This document shows, in pieces, positions 12,394-20,444 of a stretch of DNA of 23,318 nt. The position numbers and the translations under genes were made by a program. Source of the DNA: a bacterium. Its GTDB lineage: Bacteria; Bacillota; Clostridia; Oscillospirales; Oscillospiraceae. Where the stretch lies: NCBI GenBank assembly GCA_019424865.1, contig JAHYYS010000042.1, forward strand, positions 1-23,318. The letters run 5' to 3'. Within the stretch, counting starts at the first letter, position 1. Each line of letters opens with the position of its first letter. The notes beneath the pieces were generated by a model. That model did not search any database and was not told the DNA's origin. It saw nothing but the letters and a program-made list of their open reading frames with translations.

Positions 12394-13161
12394 GTGGAAG
12401 CAATTTTATCAGCGGAGAATCTGACGCGGGTCTATGGAAAAGGCGGGGCGGTGACCCGGGCCCTGGACGGAGTGTCCCTGTCTCTGGAGGCGGGGGAATT
12501 TGTGGGCGTCATGGGCCCCTCCGGCTCGGGCAAGACCACCCTGCTCAACTGTGTGGCCACCATCGACCGCCCCACCTCCGGCTCCATCGTGGTGGACGGC
12601 CGGGACGTGACCCGCATGAAGGGCAAGGCCCTGTCCCAATTCCGCCGGGAGCGGCTGGGCTTTATCTTTCAGGACTGCAACCTGCTGGACACCCTGACGG
12701 CCTTTGAGAACATCGCCCTGGCGCTGGCCATTGTCAAGGCCCCGGCGGGCGAGATCCCCGGCCGGGTGCGGGAGACAGCGGAGCTGCTGGGCATCTCTGA
12801 CTGCCTGAACAAGTACCCCTATCAGATGTCGGGCGGACAGCAGCAGCGGTGCGCCGCCGCCCGGGCCATCATCACCCACCCCGCCCTGGTGCTGGCGGAC
12901 GAGCCCACCGGCGCGCTGGACTCCAAGTCCTCCCGGATGCTGCTGGACCGGCTGGAGGTCCTGAATCAGGAGATGGGTGCCACCATCCTCATGGTGACCC
13001 ACGATGCCTTCACCGCCAGCTGCTGCCGCCGGGTGGTATTCCTGCGGGACGGCCGGATCTTTTTGGAGCTGCGCCGGGAGGGCCGGGACCGGCGGGCCTT
13101 TTTCCAGAACATCATCCGGGTGGTGTCTGAGATGGGGGGAGAGATGGACGATGTTCTCTAA
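12394..13161 (+). CDS. ABC transporter ATP-binding protein, BceA-like
   Basis: A 255-residue ATPase with all ABC motifs: Walker A GPSGSGKTT (residues 41-49), Q-loop FQDCNLLDTLTAFEN, signature MSGGQQQRCAAARAI, Walker B LVLADEPTGALDSKS, and the switch His in MVTHDA. The GTG at 12394 is the start: AGGAGG (12381-12386) is seven bases away and the family N-terminus (EAILSAENLTRVYG) begins there. The upstream extension to 12277 crosses a leader hairpin. It overlaps the permease gene by 11 bases. With the FtsX-type permease it forms a Bce/Yxd-type pair, which in Firmicutes detects or removes peptide antibiotics that bind cell-wall precursors. The usual adjacent BceRS two-component genes are absent here. 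Confidence 0.9.
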   Translation: MEAILSAENLTRVYGKGGAVTRALDGVSLSLEAGEFVGVMGPSGSGKTTLLNCVATIDRPTSGSIVVDGRDVTRMKGKALSQFRRERLGFIFQDCNLLDTLTAFENIALALAIVKAPAGEIPGRVRETAELLGISDCLNKYPYQMSGGQQQRCAAARAIITHPALVLADEPTGALDSKSSRMLLDRLEVLNQEMGATILMVTHDAFTASCCRRVVFLRDGRIFLELRREGRDRRAFFQNIIRVVSEMGGEMDDVL

Positions 13162-15004
13162 ACTGGCTGTGCGCAATGTGGCCCGCTCCTTTCGGGATTA
13201 CAGCGTCTATCTGCTCACCCTGACCTTCGGCGTGTGCCTGTTCTACACCTTCAACTCCCTGGACGGCCAGGGGGCCATGATCTATCTGGCCCAGAGCCAG
13301 AACCCTGTGGCCGCCGCCATCCAGACGTTAATCGATATCTTTTCCGTCTTTGTGGCGGTTGTGCTGGCCTGCCTGATTCTGTATGCCAACCGCTTTCTCC
13401 TGCGCCGGCGCAAGCGGGAGCTGGGCACCTATCTGCTGCTGGGCCTGGGCCAGGGCCAGGTGTCCCGCCTGCTGTTTCTGGAGACGGGGATTATCGGTCT
13501 CATCTCCCTGGCCGCCGGTCTGGTTTTGGGGGTGGCGGCCTCCTACGGCCTGTCCGCTCTCACCCTGTCCATGTTCTCTCTGGACATGTCCCAGCTGCTG
13601 GGACTGACCTTCTCCCCCCGGGCGGCGGGGAAGACCGTCCTGTACTTCGGCCTGATCTTCCTGCTGGTCATGGTCTTCAGCGGCGTGGAGGTGTCCCGGG
13701 CCAAGCTCATTGACCTGATCCAGGGGGCGCGGAAGAACGAGGAGCTGCGGCAGCGCTCCCTCACCGCCGCCGTTGTCCAGTTTGTGCTGGGCGTGGTCTG
13801 CCTGACAGCGGCCTACGCCATCCTGCTCACCTTCGGCATGGCCCTGTCGGTGGCTCTCCCCTTCCTGTGCGTGCCCATGCTGGGGCTGGGCACCCTGGGG
13901 ACCCTGCTGATTTTTCGCTCCCTGTCCGGCTTCGTGCTGAAAATCGCCCAGTCCCACCCCAAGCTCTACTATAAAAATCTGAACATGTTCACCCTGCGCC
14001 AGTGGATCAGCAAGGTGCACACCACCTATCTGTCCCAGACCGTAATCTGCATTCTGCTCCTGCTGGCCATCGGCATCACCGCCAGCTCCATCGGTCTGAA
14101 CAACACCATCGAGTCCATGGCGGGCTACGAGGCCCCCTTTGACATCACGGTGCAGAATCAGTCGGCGGATGTGGCGGGGGAGATCGATTTTGACACCTAT
14201 CTCACCCAGGCGGGCTTTGACACCCAGACGCGGCTGGCCGGCCAGGTCTCCTTCCCCGCCTACTACAACGACCCCGCCGTCACCGGGACTGACGAGGTCA
14301 GCGCGGCCATCGCCCTGTCCGACTACAACGCCCTGATGGCCCTTCAGGGCCGGGAGCCCGCCTCCCTCGCCCCCGGTGAGGCCCGGGTGCTGGATCCCTG
14401 GGGGGAGGGACTGGTCACCGGCAGCCTGGGGCTGTCCGTGGTGCTGGTGGAGGACGAGGCGGCGCAGCAGCTGTCAGTCCGCCGCCAGGTCTGGTCGGCC
14501 AATTATGCCGGGGACGCGGAGGAGACGGAGCGGGCCCTGCTGCCCCTGATCCAGGCCCTGAACGCAGAGTATATGGTCCGGGTCAACAGCAGGCTGATGA
14601 TCTACCAGGACCTGATGGGCAACAAGCTGCTGGCCCTGTTTCTGGGGCTGTATCTGGGCTTCACCTTCCTGCTGGCTGCGGCGGCGGTGCTGGCCCTGCA
14701 GCAGCTCAGCCAGGCGGCCGACAACGCCGGCCGGTACGCCATTCTCCGCCGCCTGGGGGCGGAGGAAAAGCTGGCGGCCCGCTCCGCCACCCAGCAGGTG
14801 GCCCTGGCCTTCCTGCTGCCCCTGGGGCTGGCGGTCGTCCACTCCATTGTGGGGATGAAGGCGGCCAACGACCTGATCGCCTCCGCCGGCAAGGTGGACA
14901 GCGTCCAGAGCAGCGCCGTCACCGCGCTGGTCCTTCTGGTGGTCTATGGGGGTTACTTCCTGGCCACCGCCATGGCCTGCCGCCGGATAAGCCGAAACGG
15001 ATAA
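13151..15004 (+). CDS. FtsX-like ABC transporter permease, BceB-like
   Basis: A 617-residue membrane protein starting MFSKLAVRNVARSFRDYSVY. The pattern of membrane helices fits the BceB ten-helix plan: one at about residues 17-36, three near 60-180, two near 200-250, one near 290-315, then a large extracellular domain of about 180 residues (TIESMAGYEAPFDITVQN ... MVRVNSRLMIY), and three helices at the C-terminus (LLALFLGLYLGFTFLLAAA onward) with an FtsX-like NAGRYAILRRLGAEEKLA loop. The large domain between helices 7 and 8 is the hallmark of peptide-antibiotic sensing permeases. The ATG at 13151 overlaps the end of the ATPase gene. A terminator closes the operon. Confidence 0.87.
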   Translation: MFSKLAVRNVARSFRDYSVYLLTLTFGVCLFYTFNSLDGQGAMIYLAQSQNPVAAAIQTLIDIFSVFVAVVLACLILYANRFLLRRRKRELGTYLLLGLGQGQVSRLLFLETGIIGLISLAAGLVLGVAASYGLSALTLSMFSLDMSQLLGLTFSPRAAGKTVLYFGLIFLLVMVFSGVEVSRAKLIDLIQGARKNEELRQRSLTAAVVQFVLGVVCLTAAYAILLTFGMALSVALPFLCVPMLGLGTLGTLLIFRSLSGFVLKIAQSHPKLYYKNLNMFTLRQWISKVHTTYLSQTVICILLLLAIGITASSIGLNNTIESMAGYEAPFDITVQNQSADVAGEIDFDTYLTQAGFDTQTRLAGQVSFPAYYNDPAVTGTDEVSAAIALSDYNALMALQGREPASLAPGEARVLDPWGEGLVTGSLGLSVVLVEDEAAQQLSVRRQVWSANYAGDAEETERALLPLIQALNAEYMVRVNSRLMIYQDLMGNKLLALFLGLYLGFTFLLAAAAVLALQQLSQAADNAGRYAILRRLGAEEKLAARSATQQVALAFLLPLGLAVVHSIVGMKAANDLIASAGKVDSVQSSAVTALVLLVVYGGYFLATAMACRRISRNG

Positions 15005-15027
15005 CCTTCCCTTCTGCCGGAACAGTC

Positions 15028-15075
15028 AGGAGGACAGGACGCTTTTCAGCCTCCTGTCCTCCTTTGTGTCTTTTT
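15028..15075 (+). terminator. Terminator of the ABC transporter operon
   Basis: A 12-bp stem AGGAGGACAGGA/TCCTGTCCTCCT is followed by TTGTGTCTTTTT. Confidence 0.8.
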
Positions 15076-15105
15076 CTTAATTCCCCATACTATGCAGCCC
15101 GCTTA

Positions 15106-15134
15106 TTGTTTTCTTTGTACAAGAAAGATATAAT
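15106..15134 (+). promoter_or_regulatory. Promoter of the SLH protein pair
   Basis: TTGTTT (15106-15111), a 17-bp spacer and a perfect TATAAT (15129-15134). The first gene starts 54 bases downstream. Confidence 0.75.
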
Positions 15135-15187
15135 TGCGTTGTAGGGCGGCAACCCGCCCGGAGACATGTATAAGGAGTGATATTGCA

Positions 15188-16132
15188 ATGAAAAAACTGC
15201 TTGCGCGCGTCCTCGCCGCTGCCATGGTGGTTGGTCTGCTGTCCGTATCCGCTTTCGCCTACGACCTGCCGGACAACACCCTGCTGGAGGCCAGCAACCC
15301 CAGCTCCGGCTCTGCCACCGTCACCGACAATGAGGGGGAGAGCTACACCGTGTATCTCTATCCCGCCGGCACCGTGTTCACATCCCGAAGCGCCATGACC
15401 AACTTCGAGCGTGTCCGTAACCTGTCCACCGGGGAGTACCAGTACGGCATCAATCAGCAGTTCACCCTGCCCGAAACCGGGGCCTATGAGCTGACCGCCT
15501 TTGACGAGGGCATCTGGACCACCACGGCCTATGTCACCGCCGAGGGCTCCGGCTCCGCCCAGCCTGATCCAGAACCGGAACAGCCCGAGGAGCCCGCCAC
15601 GGTGGCCGGCTTCACTGACGTGGCCGCCGACGCCTGGTACGCCTCCTTCGTGGAGACTGTGGCGGAGAAGGGCCTGTTCTCCGGCAATCCGGACGGCACC
15701 TTCGCCCCCAATGCCAACATGACCTATGCTCAGTTCCTGGTGGTGCTCAGCCAGTTCTCCGGCGAGACCGTGACCCCTGTGGAGGGCGGCGCGTGGTATG
15801 AGGGCTATGTGAACTGGGCCCAGCCCCTGATCCCCGCGGGCATGGCGGAGGACTTCGATCCCAACGCGGCCATCACCCGCCAGGACATGGCCGCCCTGTT
15901 CGGCACCTTCCTGAATGCCTATGACTACTCCGCCGAGCCGGTGAACCAGGACGAGCCCGCCTTTACCGACGCCGCCTCCATCGCCGACTATGCAGACAGC
16001 GGCGTGGAGCTGTGCTATCAGCTGGGCATCATGAGCGGCAACACCGACGGCTCCTTTGCCCCTCTGAACACCGCCACCCGGGCGGAGGTGGCTGTCACCA
16101 TGACCCAGATGGCCCGGGTCATGGGCCGGTAA
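15188..16132 (+). CDS. Exported SLH-domain protein 1
   Basis: A 314-residue secreted protein. A signal peptide is clear: MKKLLARVLAAAMVVGLLSV then SAFA before YDLP. A small N-terminal domain (residues 25-115, with VYLYPAGTVF and GAYELTAFDEG) and an acidic Pro/Glu linker (QPDPEPEQPEEP) precede three S-layer homology repeats (about residues 138-190, 200-245, 255-312). The SLH core GLFSGNPDGTFAPNANMTYA is unmistakable. SLH triplets bind secondary cell-wall polymers and hold proteins on the surface. ATG 15188 has AAGGAGTG eight bases upstream. Residues 159-314 are identical in sequence to the C-terminus of the next gene. Function of the N-terminal domain is unknown. Confidence 0.9.
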   Translation: MKKLLARVLAAAMVVGLLSVSAFAYDLPDNTLLEASNPSSGSATVTDNEGESYTVYLYPAGTVFTSRSAMTNFERVRNLSTGEYQYGINQQFTLPETGAYELTAFDEGIWTTTAYVTAEGSGSAQPDPEPEQPEEPATVAGFTDVAADAWYASFVETVAEKGLFSGNPDGTFAPNANMTYAQFLVVLSQFSGETVTPVEGGAWYEGYVNWAQPLIPAGMAEDFDPNAAITRQDMAALFGTFLNAYDYSAEPVNQDEPAFTDAASIADYADSGVELCYQLGIMSGNTDGSFAPLNTATRAEVAVTMTQMARVMGR

Positions 16133-17207
16133 AGTTTGAATCCATAAACTGTATTCCCGTTGTCTTTACAAAAGTAAAGGAGGACTTACTGTGAAAAAAC
16201 GTATTGGCGTCCTGCTGCTGGCCTGCCTGATATCCCTTAGCCTGATGCCGGCTGCGGCCCAGGCCGCCCTCAATGAATCGTATCCGTACGAGGTAACGCC
16301 TTTCCGTATCGAGGACTTTTCTCCCAATCCCGGCAACGCGACTTATGTAGGCAGCACCGCCCCGGAAATCGAGGTCCGGGAGATGACCATAGACGGGAAC
16401 ACAGAGAACGTATCTGTTTTCCCGGCGGGTACGAAGTTTAGCGGCATGGGAGAGGTGTCCTTCGGAAATACGGTAACCTATATGAACGGGGAACCTGATT
16501 ACAGCACCTATTATTCTGGCAGAGATCCGCTGCCTGCACAGGGTGTTTATCGGATTGAAGTATACAGCAACTATTATGGTTATCTATTCGGCTATGTTTG
16601 GGTGACTGCGGAGGGCTCCGATTCTGCTGAACCCGAGCCCGAGCAGCCCGCAGACCCTGAACAGCCGGGTCTGCCCGCGCAGGTGTTTTCCGACGTGGAC
16701 CCCAACGCCTGGTACGCCGGCTTTGTGAACACCGTGACGGAGAAGGGCCTGTTCTCCGGCAATCCGGACGGCACCTTCGCCCCCAACGCCAACATGACCT
16801 ATGCTCAGTTCCTGGTGGTGCTCAGCCAGTTCTCCGGCGAGACCGTGACCCCTGTGGAGGGCGGCGCGTGGTATGAGGGCTATGTGAACTGGGCCCAGCC
16901 CCTGATCCCCGCGGGCATGGCGGAGGACTTCGATCCCAACGCGGCCATCACCCGCCAGGACATGGCCGCCCTGTTCGGCACCTTCCTGAATGCCTATGAC
17001 TACTCCGCCGAGCCGGTGAACCAGGACGAGCCCGCCTTTACCGACGCCGCCTCCATCGCCGACTATGCAGACAGCGGCGTGGAGCTGTGCTATCAGCTGG
17101 GCATCATGAGCGGCAACACCGACGGCTCCTTTGCCCCCCTGAACACCGCCACCCGGGCGGAGGTGGCCGTCACCATGACCCAGATGGCACGGGTTATGGG
17201 CCGGTAA
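15663..17207 (+). repeat. 470-bp near-identical direct repeat encoding the SLH region
   Basis: The segments 15663-16132 and 16738-17207 (offset 1075) differ at only five positions that I can count: AAT/AAC, CCT/CCC, GCT/GCC, GCC/GCA and GTC/GTT codons. All five are synonymous third positions. Similarity drops sharply upstream of 15663/16738. Gene conversion or recent replacement of one 3' half fits better than simple duplication, because the 5' halves are far diverged. Confidence 0.93.
16191..17207 (+). CDS. Exported SLH-domain protein 2
   Basis: A 338-residue paralogue of the preceding protein, starting at GTG 16191 seven bases after AAAGGAGG. The signal peptide is MKKRIGVLLLACLISLSLMP then AAAQA. 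The N-terminal domain (residues 26-140) is diverged in sequence but keeps the same landmarks (SVFPAGTKF, GVYRIEVY, VWVTAEGS), then a Pro/Glu linker and three SLH repeats. Residues 183-338 are identical to protein 1. The N-terminal half uses a less GC-rich codon set than the C-terminal half. Only 58 bases without a terminator separate the genes, so they share a transcript ending at 17284. Two surface proteins with one anchor and different outer domains seem likely. Confidence 0.9.
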   Translation: MKKRIGVLLLACLISLSLMPAAAQAALNESYPYEVTPFRIEDFSPNPGNATYVGSTAPEIEVREMTIDGNTENVSVFPAGTKFSGMGEVSFGNTVTYMNGEPDYSTYYSGRDPLPAQGVYRIEVYSNYYGYLFGYVWVTAEGSDSAEPEPEQPADPEQPGLPAQVFSDVDPNAWYAGFVNTVTEKGLFSGNPDGTFAPNANMTYAQFLVVLSQFSGETVTPVEGGAWYEGYVNWAQPLIPAGMAEDFDPNAAITRQDMAALFGTFLNAYDYSAEPVNQDEPAFTDAASIADYADSGVELCYQLGIMSGNTDGSFAPLNTATRAEVAVTMTQMARVMGR

Positions 17208-17246
17208 CAATTTGTCCGATCCGTAGCGATATCCTTCCGTCAATGC

Positions 17247-17284
17247 GCAAAGCAGCCGCCCGAACGGGCGGCTGCAGCTTTTTT
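17247..17284 (+). terminator. Terminator of the SLH operon
   Basis: A perfect 10-bp stem GCAGCCGCCC/GGGCGGCTGC with loop GAAC (17252-17275) is followed by AGCTTTTTT. Confidence 0.85.
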
Positions 17285-17526
17285 CAAAAAAGCCCTCCTG
17301 CAAGGAGTTCCTGCGGCCGCAGCCGCAGGAAGCAAACCTAATCCGTCATTTCTGGCGGCATGTACGTCGGAAATGACACTTCTCGCAAAATTTGACCGAC
17401 AATTTCGCAAGAAATCGAGGGAAAATTTTGTGCAGCCTATCTCGAAAAAGTGGCGTGCCGCTTTTCACAAAGTGGTACGTCACTTTTTCGACAGTCCGCA
17501 GCCGCCCGTTCGGGCGGCTGCTTTGC
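17247..17526. repeat. 280-bp palindromic element with 29-bp terminal inverted repeats
   Basis: A 29-bp sequence at 17247-17275 recurs exactly inverted at 17498-17526; each copy is itself a hairpin. Inside are further inverted pairs: GTCATTTC/GAAATGAC (17345-17352, 17370-17377), GCAAAATTT with AAATTTTGTGC (17385-17433, imperfect), ATTTC/GAAAT (17402-17415), and CGAAAAAGTG/CACTTTTTCG (17443-17452, 17481-17490). There is no convincing gene inside; the minus-strand 60-codon frame lacks a ribosome binding site. This fits a miniature palindromic mobile element or a repeated intergenic hairpin family. From 17527 to 17709 I see nothing certain beyond the MATE ribosome binding site. Confidence 0.6.
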
Positions 17527-17709
17527 ACTCTTATCAGAGCGGCGGACAGGGGGCCGCCCCATCGCGCTATTTCTCCCTAAAATTGAGGGACAAAATTTCC
17601 TTAAGATTGTATAAAACGGCACTATGCAGGCCGGGGTCCCATGACTATAATAATCCGGTGCCAAAACAAGGAGTTGGAACCCGGAACGTTTGAAAAGGAG
17701 GTCCTGTCT

Positions 17710-19134
17710 GTGACCCGTGACCTGACTGTGGGAAGTCCCATGAAGCTGATTTTCCAGTTTGTCCTGCCCACCCTGCTGGGGATGCTGTTCCAGCAGTTTT
17801 ACAACCTGGTGGACACCATGATCGTGGGCAAACTGCTGGGGGCCCAGGCCCTGGCGGCAGTCGGGTCCACCGGCTCCATCAGCTTCTTCGTCATCGGCTT
17901 CTGTATGGGGGTGTGCAACGGCTTTGCCATCCCGGTGGCCCAGATGATGGGGGCCGGGGACCACAGCAGCATGCGACGCTATGTATCCAACGCCGCCTAC
18001 CTGTCCGTACTGTTTGCCGTGGTGCTCACCGTGGCCACCGGTCTTTTGTGCCGCACCATCCTGACGGTCATGCGCACGCCCCAGGACATCTTTGCCGACG
18101 CCTATGCCTATATTTTTGTCATCTTTATGGGCATCCCCACCACCTTTCTCTATAATCTGCTGGCCGGCATTATCCGCTCCCTGGGGGACAGCAAGACGCC
18201 GGTCTACTTTCTGGCCCTCTCCTCCTTTCTGAACATTTTCCTGGATTTTGCCCTGATTTTGTGGTTTGATACCGGTGTGGCCGGCGCCGCCATCGCCACC
18301 GTGGTGTCTCAGGGCATCTCAGGTGTGGCCTGCCTGGCCTTCATGGTCAAGCGCTATCCCATCCTCCGCATGAACCGGGAGGAGCGCCGGCCCCACCTCC
18401 GCTCCTGTCAGACCCTGTGCGGCATGGGGATCCCCATGGGCCTGCAGTACTCCATCACCGCCATCGGCTCCATTGTCCTCCAGTCCGCCGTCAACACCCT
18501 GGGCAGCACCTATGTGGCCGCGGTGGCCGCCGGGGCCAAGCTGTTCCAGCTGCTGGGCTGCCCCTATGACGCCATGGGGGCCACCATGGCCACCTACTGC
18601 GGCCAGAACGCGGGGGCCTGGAAGCTGGACCGCCTGGGCCAGGGGGTACGCTCCTGCACGCTGCTGGGCCTGATCTACTCCATAGCCGCTTTCGGGGCCA
18701 TGCTGGTGTTTGCGCCCCAGTGCGCCATGCTCTTCCTGGATCCCCAGGAGCCCCAGCTGCAGCTGCTGGTGAGCCTGACCACCCAGTATATTGTCGCCCA
18801 GACCGCTTTCTTCTTCCCTCTGGCCCTGGTCAACATCGTGCGCTTCTCCATCCAGGGGATGGGATACAGCGCCTTTGCCGTGCTGGCCGGGGTGCTGGAG
18901 ATGGGCGCCCGGACGGTGGTGGGCTGCCTGCTGGTGCCTGTATTCGGGTACTCGGCGGCCTGCTTTGCCTCCCCCGCCGCCTGGATCTGTGCCGATCTGT
19001 TCCTGCTCCCGGCCTGCGCCTTCTGTATTGGCCGGCTGCGGCGCCTGTACCACATCCGGCAGCCCGAGCTGGCAGATCAGGGGGCTTCCGTGGCGGCGCA
19101 GTCCGCATCCGTGTCCACGGCGGCTGCCCGCTGA
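17710..19134 (+). CDS. MATE family efflux transporter
   Basis: A 474-residue integral membrane protein with twelve predicted helices in two MatE halves. The N-terminus MTRDLTVGSPMKLIFQFVLP and the following LLGMLFQQFYNLVDTMIVGK are hallmarks of the family, and GIPMGLQYSITAIGSIVLQS opens the second half. MATE pumps export cationic drugs or metabolites in exchange for Na+ or H+. GTG 17710 is chosen because AAAGGAGG (17694-17701) lies eight bases upstream and matches the family start. The in-frame ATG at 17641 has no ribosome binding site. It is a single-gene unit with its own terminator. The substrate cannot be told. Confidence 0.93.
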   Translation: MTRDLTVGSPMKLIFQFVLPTLLGMLFQQFYNLVDTMIVGKLLGAQALAAVGSTGSISFFVIGFCMGVCNGFAIPVAQMMGAGDHSSMRRYVSNAAYLSVLFAVVLTVATGLLCRTILTVMRTPQDIFADAYAYIFVIFMGIPTTFLYNLLAGIIRSLGDSKTPVYFLALSSFLNIFLDFALILWFDTGVAGAAIATVVSQGISGVACLAFMVKRYPILRMNREERRPHLRSCQTLCGMGIPMGLQYSITAIGSIVLQSAVNTLGSTYVAAVAAGAKLFQLLGCPYDAMGATMATYCGQNAGAWKLDRLGQGVRSCTLLGLIYSIAAFGAMLVFAPQCAMLFLDPQEPQLQLLVSLTTQYIVAQTAFFFPLALVNIVRFSIQGMGYSAFAVLAGVLEMGARTVVGCLLVPVFGYSAACFASPAAWICADLFLLPACAFCIGRLRRLYHIRQPELADQGASVAAQSASVSTAAAR

Positions 19135-19141
19135 ACCAAAC

Positions 19142-19180
19142 AAAATACCCCGGCGCGCGGCGCCGGGGTATTTTCTCTCT
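19142..19180 (+). terminator. Terminator of the MATE gene
   Basis: A 14-bp perfect stem (AAAATACCCCGGCG with its complement ending in TATTTT) is followed by CTCTCTT. The A run on the left arm could also let it act on the minus strand. Confidence 0.88.
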
Positions 19181-19186
19181 TCAGAC

Positions 19187-19224
19187 AAAACAGCGGAACA
19201 GCCTGAAGCTGTTCCGCTGTTTTT
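19187..19224 (-). terminator. Terminator of the rpsF-ssb-rpsR operon (possibly bidirectional)
   Basis: A 12-bp perfect stem CAGCGGAACAGC/GCTGTTCCGCTG with loop CTGAA is flanked by AAAA on the left and TTTTT on the right. It lies 12 bases past the rpsR stop. Confidence 0.85.
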
Positions 19225-19235
19225 CCGCTTTTCTA

Positions 19236-19481
19236 TCAGTCGGTCACATAGGGCAGCAGGGCGATCTGACGGGCCCGCTTGATGGCCTCGGTCAGCTGGC
19301 GCTGATGCATGGCGCAGGTTCCGGTGGTGCGGCGGGGCAGAATCTTGGCCCGCTCGGAGGTGAACCGGCGCAGCTTGGCGGCGTCCTTGTAATCAATCTG
19401 CTCCACCTTGTCCACGCAGAAGGCGCAGACCTTGCGGCGCTTGCGGCCGCGGGCGGGCTTGTTATCACGTTCCATAGCCAT
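19236..19481 (-). CDS. rpsR: 30S ribosomal protein S18
   Basis: An 81-residue basic protein with the S18 signature KVCAFCVDKVEQIDYKD, followed by LRRFTSERAKILPRRTTGTC and HQRQLTEAIKRARQIALLPY. It binds S6 on the small-subunit platform. The ATG at 19481 has AAAGGAGG eight bases upstream; a second in-frame ATG two codons later is less well placed. The CxxC near the N-terminus suggests the zinc-binding form. It is the last gene of rpsF-ssb-rpsR, 36 bases after ssb. Confidence 0.97.
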   Translation of the reverse strand: MAMERDNKPARGRKRRKVCAFCVDKVEQIDYKDAAKLRRFTSERAKILPRRTTGTCAMHQRQLTEAIKRARQIALLPYVTD

Positions 19482-19517
19482 GGATTTAACCTCCTTTTAC
19501 GACCTTATCGGTCAAAG

Positions 19518-20000
19518 TCAAAACGGCAGCTCGCCGTCGTCGTCAGAGAGCTCGGCAAACTGGTCCCCGTCCGCAGGAGGGGCCCCATAGCCGGAGGGTG
19601 CTGCGGGAGCGGAGTAGCCGCCGGCGGCATAACCGCCCTGGCTGTATCCGGCGGAGTAGCCTCCGCCCTCGCCGTCCCGCTTGGAATCGCCGAAGTACAC
19701 GTTGTCGGCAACCACCTCGGCGCTGGTGCGCTTGTTGCCGTCCTTGTCGGTCCAGTCCCGCATCTGCAGCCGGCCCTCCACCACGGCCATGCGGCCCTTG
19801 GTGAAAAAGCGGCTGACAAATTCGGCGGTGGAGCGCCAGGCTACCACGTCGATCCAGTCGGTGGACCGCTCGCCGGTGGCCTTGTCCTTGAAGTCCCGAT
19901 CCACAGCCAGCCGGAAGGAGGCCACAGGGGTCCCCGTCTGGGTGCGCCGCAGCTCGGGATCACGGGCCAGGCGGCCCATGATGATGATTCGATTGAGCAT
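19518..20000 (-). CDS. ssb: Single-stranded DNA-binding protein
   Basis: A 160-residue protein. The OB fold covers about residues 1-105, starting MLNRIIIMGRLARDPELRRT and including VASFRLAVDRDF, TDWIDVVAWRSTAEFVSRFF and GRMAVVEGRLQMRDWTDKDG. A Gly/Tyr/Ala-rich disordered linker follows and the protein ends with the acidic tip DDDGELPF that docks replication and repair partners. AAGGGGGAG precedes the ATG. Its position between rpsF and rpsR is the standard Firmicute arrangement and argues that it is the main chromosomal copy. Confidence 0.97.
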   Translation of the reverse strand: MLNRIIIMGRLARDPELRRTQTGTPVASFRLAVDRDFKDKATGERSTDWIDVVAWRSTAEFVSRFFTKGRMAVVEGRLQMRDWTDKDGNKRTSAEVVADNVYFGDSKRDGEGGGYSAGYSQGGYAAGGYSAPAAPSGYGAPPADGDQFAELSDDDGELPF

Positions 20001-20012
20001 GTCCGCTCCCCC

Positions 20013-20309
20013 TTACTGGTCCTTGCAGACAATCATGGAGCGCATCACGCCGTCGGTAATCCGGAAAATACGGTCCAGCTCCTGGGGGATGGCAGCGGCG
20101 GCGTTAAAGGTCATCAGGACGTAGTACCCCTCCATCAGATCGTTGATGGGATAGGCCAGACGGCGCTTGCCCCACTCGTCAATCTCGGAGACGGTGCCGT
20201 TGGCCTCGACCACGGCCTTGAACTTCGCCACCAGAGCGGCAATCTGCTCCTCGCTCAGGGCGGGGTTCAGAATGTAGACTGCCTCGTAGTTGCTGTTGAT
20301 TTTTGCCAT
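20013..20309 (-). CDS. rpsF: 30S ribosomal protein S6
   Basis: A 98-residue protein starting MAKINSNYEAVYILNPALSE, with the S6 core EWGKRRLAYPINDLMEGYYV and the ending DRIFRITDGVMRSMIVCKDQ. S6 pairs with S18 on the 30S platform. The ATG at 20309 has AAGGAGGTG six bases upstream; the longer frame to 20360 is untranslated leader. It is the first gene of the operon, with a consensus promoter at 20398-20425. In other bacteria an S6:S18 leader motif can regulate this operon; I did not identify it here with confidence. Confidence 0.97.
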   Translation of the reverse strand: MAKINSNYEAVYILNPALSEEQIAALVAKFKAVVEANGTVSEIDEWGKRRLAYPINDLMEGYYVLMTFNAAAAIPQELDRIFRITDGVMRSMIVCKDQ

Positions 20310-20397
20310 GCTTTGCACCTCCTTATGGTCTTGTGGCCCCCGGCCCTCTGCCGGGAGCAAGGATGTTGCCTGCCGCCTTAGGAAGACAGGCTTAATT

Positions 20398-20425
20398 ATT
20401 ATACCGGAAATGGGAAAAATGTCAA
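20398..20425 (-). promoter_or_regulatory. Consensus promoter of rpsF-ssb-rpsR
   Basis: On the minus strand TTGACA (20420-20425), a 16-bp spacer and TATAAT (20398-20403). Both boxes are perfect. The leader to rpsF is about 80 nt. Confidence 0.9.
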
Positions 20426-20444
20426 GAAAAATTTTGATTTTTCA

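Noticed and set aside
17641..17709. Upstream ATG start for the MATE gene
   Set aside because: No ribosome binding site precedes it, while GTG 17710 has a perfect one and matches the family N-terminus.
18720..20381. 553-codon plus-strand open frame
   Set aside because: It spans the MATE 3' end, two terminators and the antisense of rpsR-ssb-rpsF; no plausible start.
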